The notes under the pieces were generated by a model. That model ran no database searches, had not been told where the DNA came from, and saw only the letters and a program-made list of their open reading frames with translations. From positions 1 through 64,000 of the forward strand of contig QLIY01000171.1 of the NCBI GenBank assembly GCA_003260075.1: 64,000 nt of DNA. The letters are read 5' to 3'. This document shows positions 62,208 through 64,000 of this stretch, piece by piece. The DNA comes from Phallusia mammillata. Taxonomy: Eukaryota > Chordata > Ascidiacea > Phlebobranchia > Ascidiidae. Numbering within the stretch: position 1 is the first letter of the stretch; every line of letters starts with the position of its first letter. A program made the position numbers and the translations under genes.

Positions 62208-64000
62208 ACCCTGGTTAAGAACCACTGCTATAGCGAGAAATCAAGACGACCAAACTCACAAGTCGTTTGGTTTATTGTGGCATTTAAACTTATTGGATAA
62301 AATTCCTTGTTGGTGCATTCCGATGATTCGGTTAAAAATGTCGACAGTCATTATTTTCAATGATGATAAAACAATAAACCCCGCACGTTAGACTACATTT
62401 TGGCACAGGGTTTGCAAGGAAATCATTTTTTTATTGCAATTGTTTTGGGAGACTGTTTTAGTATTATAGTCTAATTTGGTAAACGACACAGTGGGTGAAA
62501 GTGCTATATGAGACGATGAGTTATATCTTGCAACCTTTTTTAGTCTTGTAACCTTCTACATACACAATTGAAAACTCGTCAAACGTTTTTTTCAGGTTTA
62601 GGTTGGCCATCATCGCAATTGTTTTTTCCGCGAAACAGACGAACTTCGGATTACATTAAATACAATGGAAGTGTTCCTAGCCTTACACAAGGCATGCGGA
62701 TTGACTTATTTTCAGCAATTTCACGAACCTTTACGCTGTTCACTTACGCTACACGTAGATTGATTAGCAGCTTCGCCCTATTCCATAGAGGAACTAACAA
62801 ACCAGAGTTCAGGATCGCTGGAAAAGATGTCGTTTTTAAAGCTCTTCTACCGATAAACAAAGTTGTGAGTTTTGATTATGAATTTAGACAAAGTTTATTT
62901 CAGAAAAAATATTTCACTTTTGAAAAATTTTAAATTTTAAAATTTAACAGAAAAACTTACTACAACTAAAAACTTGTTAGGTTTTTCTAGCTTAGTCACC
63001 GATTTAGGCCAATTATTGTCAAAATTTTCCATTAGGCCCTGTATAACAATTTGTACTGATTTCTGTATTCATACGGTTTAGGGCATTTGAAAACAATATG
63101 TTTTGTCACTTCCATCTTTTCTAGATAAATGTTGAAGATTGTTTTTTTTCAGGTACATCTGTGTACATGGTTTAACTCTGAATCTAATCGATGTGGCATG
63201 ACCATAAATGGAAGCCAGGTCGACAATAGATCTTGTAATGTTGGTTCAGTGAAAGGAGACGGAATCCTAATAGTGGGACAGGATCAAGATAATTATGGCG
63301 GAGGCTTCGAAAGCCATCAAACCTTTTAGTAAATTATTTTCTTTTTCAGAAATCTGTTTAAACCTACCACTAGTCGTTTGAAATAATCGTAATTATACCG
63401 TTTTGCTATTATTGCGGTGATATTGCATATCACCAATATTTTGTCCCAAAAACATTTAGACAAACTTAATTTAAGTTTACAATTTAAAACTGCTCTGGAC
63501 ACCCAATTACCAACAAATTACAGTTTTCTTTTTAATTTTCGTCAAATAACAAAAATATGTTTTGCATTTCACCCAAGTTGTTTTGACAATGAATTGGCAA
63601 CCACAACCTGAAATATTAAAAGTTCTCTTCAGAGGACATCAGTAAACTTTTGCGGGTTACCAATACATTTTTAATTTAGTTTTAGACATTAAAATGTCCT
63701 GTATTTAACAGTTGTATGAAAATACGGCAAGCGCTATTTTGAAAAGTAATGAATCAAAGCAACAACCAACCACCTAAATATTTTCCCCTAAACCTGAAAA
63801 TTGAAACTTTTTGAAACGTTGTTTTATAGCGGAGCGATACATGACTTCGCAATATGGCCTCGAGTGCTTACGTCATCAGAAATCGACGTCATGTTTCACA
63901 GCTGCAACTCCCCAAGTGATTACATAGTAGCGATGACGTCGGACAAAGTTCGAGTTTACGGCCAAGCAACCCACACTTCGAATGATTCATGTATCGCTGG
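54249..64000 (+). CDS. Secreted LCCL-LCCL-EGF-pentraxin protein B (3' end off window)
   Basis: Paralogue of protein A, with the same exon sizes and phases: 54249-54312, 54532-54687, 54923-55045, 55475-55627, 55745-55858, 55917-56033, 62596-62864, 63153-63328, 63830-64000 (window end). Parts: signal peptide (MKNFLFCVVLCCGMRFSLS); LCCL 1 (TQFSDLDHS, CPEKCGSQQ, SVCLAAMQEG); LCCL 2 (TCSTTSNTQF, CPPGCDGE, LLCAAAIRAG); EGF (CSYTNPCQNNGTC); pentraxin (GLGWPSSQLFFPRN, MRIDLFSAI, VHLCTWFNS, GQDQDNYGGGFESHQTF, FAIWPRVLTSSEI). The 50.5 kb gap of protein A can be read here: exon 7 runs on through FRIAGKDVVF to INKV. Only a few C-terminal codons are lacking. Intron 6 is 6.5 kb and full of repeats. The Cys seen in A (VCMWIDF) is replaced (MRIDLF), so the first pentraxin disulfide may differ. 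Confidence 0.88.
56185..56645 (-). mobile_element. hAT-like element, inverted relative of 16.7 kb copy
   Basis: Holds CAGGGATGCACAACC at the left and CTACCCCTG at the right; AAACTGTTTAGAGCAGTTT and TTTAGCAAAAGAG are the inverse of text at 16.76-16.82 kb. It lies in LCCL-B intron 6. The target duplication is not clear. Confidence 0.5.
57255..58650. repeat. Tandem repeat, unit about 390 bases, 3.5 copies
   Basis: Markers such as TTGTGACGTCACAACGG recur at about 57415, 57821 and 58195, and GACAATC(C/A)GG at 57291, 57683, 58070, 58425 and 58598, giving periods near 400 then 375, with a shortened last unit. Both strands stay open for 70-120 codons per unit, with a shared minus-strand frame containing SFHRARSHNFTIIRCDVTM. 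C runs at 57566-57577 and about 57719-57730 suggest the copy number is not reliable. A unit fragment lies inverted at 61380-61424. Confidence 0.75.
58990..60725. repeat. Three duplicated blocks split by C runs
   Basis: About 200 bases around AGCAAGACAATTTTGAGG occur before and after the run at 59350-59359; about 165 bases from AAGTAAGCTTAGTTTGTTG occur on both sides of 59870-59880; about 325 bases from GTACGGCTTAGTTACACC occur on both sides of 60387-60396. The last pair is almost identical over its full length. A lone C run lies at 58995-59004. All are in LCCL-B intron 6. Confidence 0.8.
61514..61730. promoter_or_regulatory. Cluster of TGACGTCA palindromes
   Basis: Five full TGACGTCA octamers (about 61522, 61541, 61559, 61642, 61652) and at least three TGACGT half sites fall within some 210 bases. 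TGACGTCA is the canonical CRE/ATF-binding palindrome. The cluster lies in LCCL-B intron 6 and could be an enhancer or merely a decayed simple repeat. Confidence 0.4.
62035..62206. other. G runs with duplicated flank
   Basis: A G run at 62051-62060 and a much longer one at about 62120-62206. The 60 bases GAACCTTCCAG.GTTTTGACA to CATAGACG are duplicated across the first. The right end of a hAT element (GGTTAAGAACCACTG) follows at about 62212. The same filler pattern as the C runs, on the opposite strand. Confidence 0.75.

Overview
This is a eukaryotic nuclear window. Every protein gene is broken by GT-AG introns of roughly 0.1 to 6.5 kb in AT-rich DNA, and the gaps are crowded with short non-autonomous transposons. 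The gene set (a STAG cohesin subunit, VCP/p97, a secreted pancreatic-lipase-like enzyme, an NXPE-family protein, and two LCCL-LCCL-EGF-pentraxin proteins) and the compact genes with short introns point to an invertebrate chordate, most likely an ascidian tunicate of the Ciona type. The species is an inference, not proven here.

Layout. 0.56-7.24 kb (+): 3' half of a STAG1/2 (SCC3) cohesin gene with ten exons, plus an alternative Q/M/P-rich last exon at 7.63-7.94 kb. 7.9-10.9 kb: intergenic hAT- and pogo-like elements. 11.0-18.0 kb (-): a secreted lipase gene with Ser-Asp-His triad exons and no C-terminal PLAT domain, disturbed by several local duplications next to poly-C runs. 19.96-31.09 kb (+): a complete 17-exon VCP gene encoding 814 aa. 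31-43.3 kb: no recognisable gene; three diverged copies of a long non-coding unit, plus exact-looking 0.4 and 1.2 kb duplications joined at single N bases. 43.85-47.17 kb (+): a three-exon NXPE-family gene. 49.2-52.5 kb (-) and 54.2-64.0 kb (+): two head-to-head paralogues encoding signal peptide, two LCCL domains, one EGF domain and a pentraxin domain; the second runs off the window. Between them lie mirrored promoter-like blocks and a decayed NXPE fragment.

The genes do not form one pathway. STAG (sister-chromatid cohesion) and VCP (ubiquitin-dependent protein extraction) are housekeeping. The lipase and the two LCCL-pentraxin proteins are secreted, and the NXPE protein is a predicted type II membrane/luminal protein. 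The points most worth a second look are the LCCL-LCCL-EGF-pentraxin pair with its duplicated promoter, a hammerhead-ribozyme-like motif shared by three repeat copies, the alternative STAG C-termini, and about 30 homopolymer C (or G) runs. Many of these runs separate two near-identical flanks and look like assembly joins, so duplicated exons beside them should not be taken at face value.
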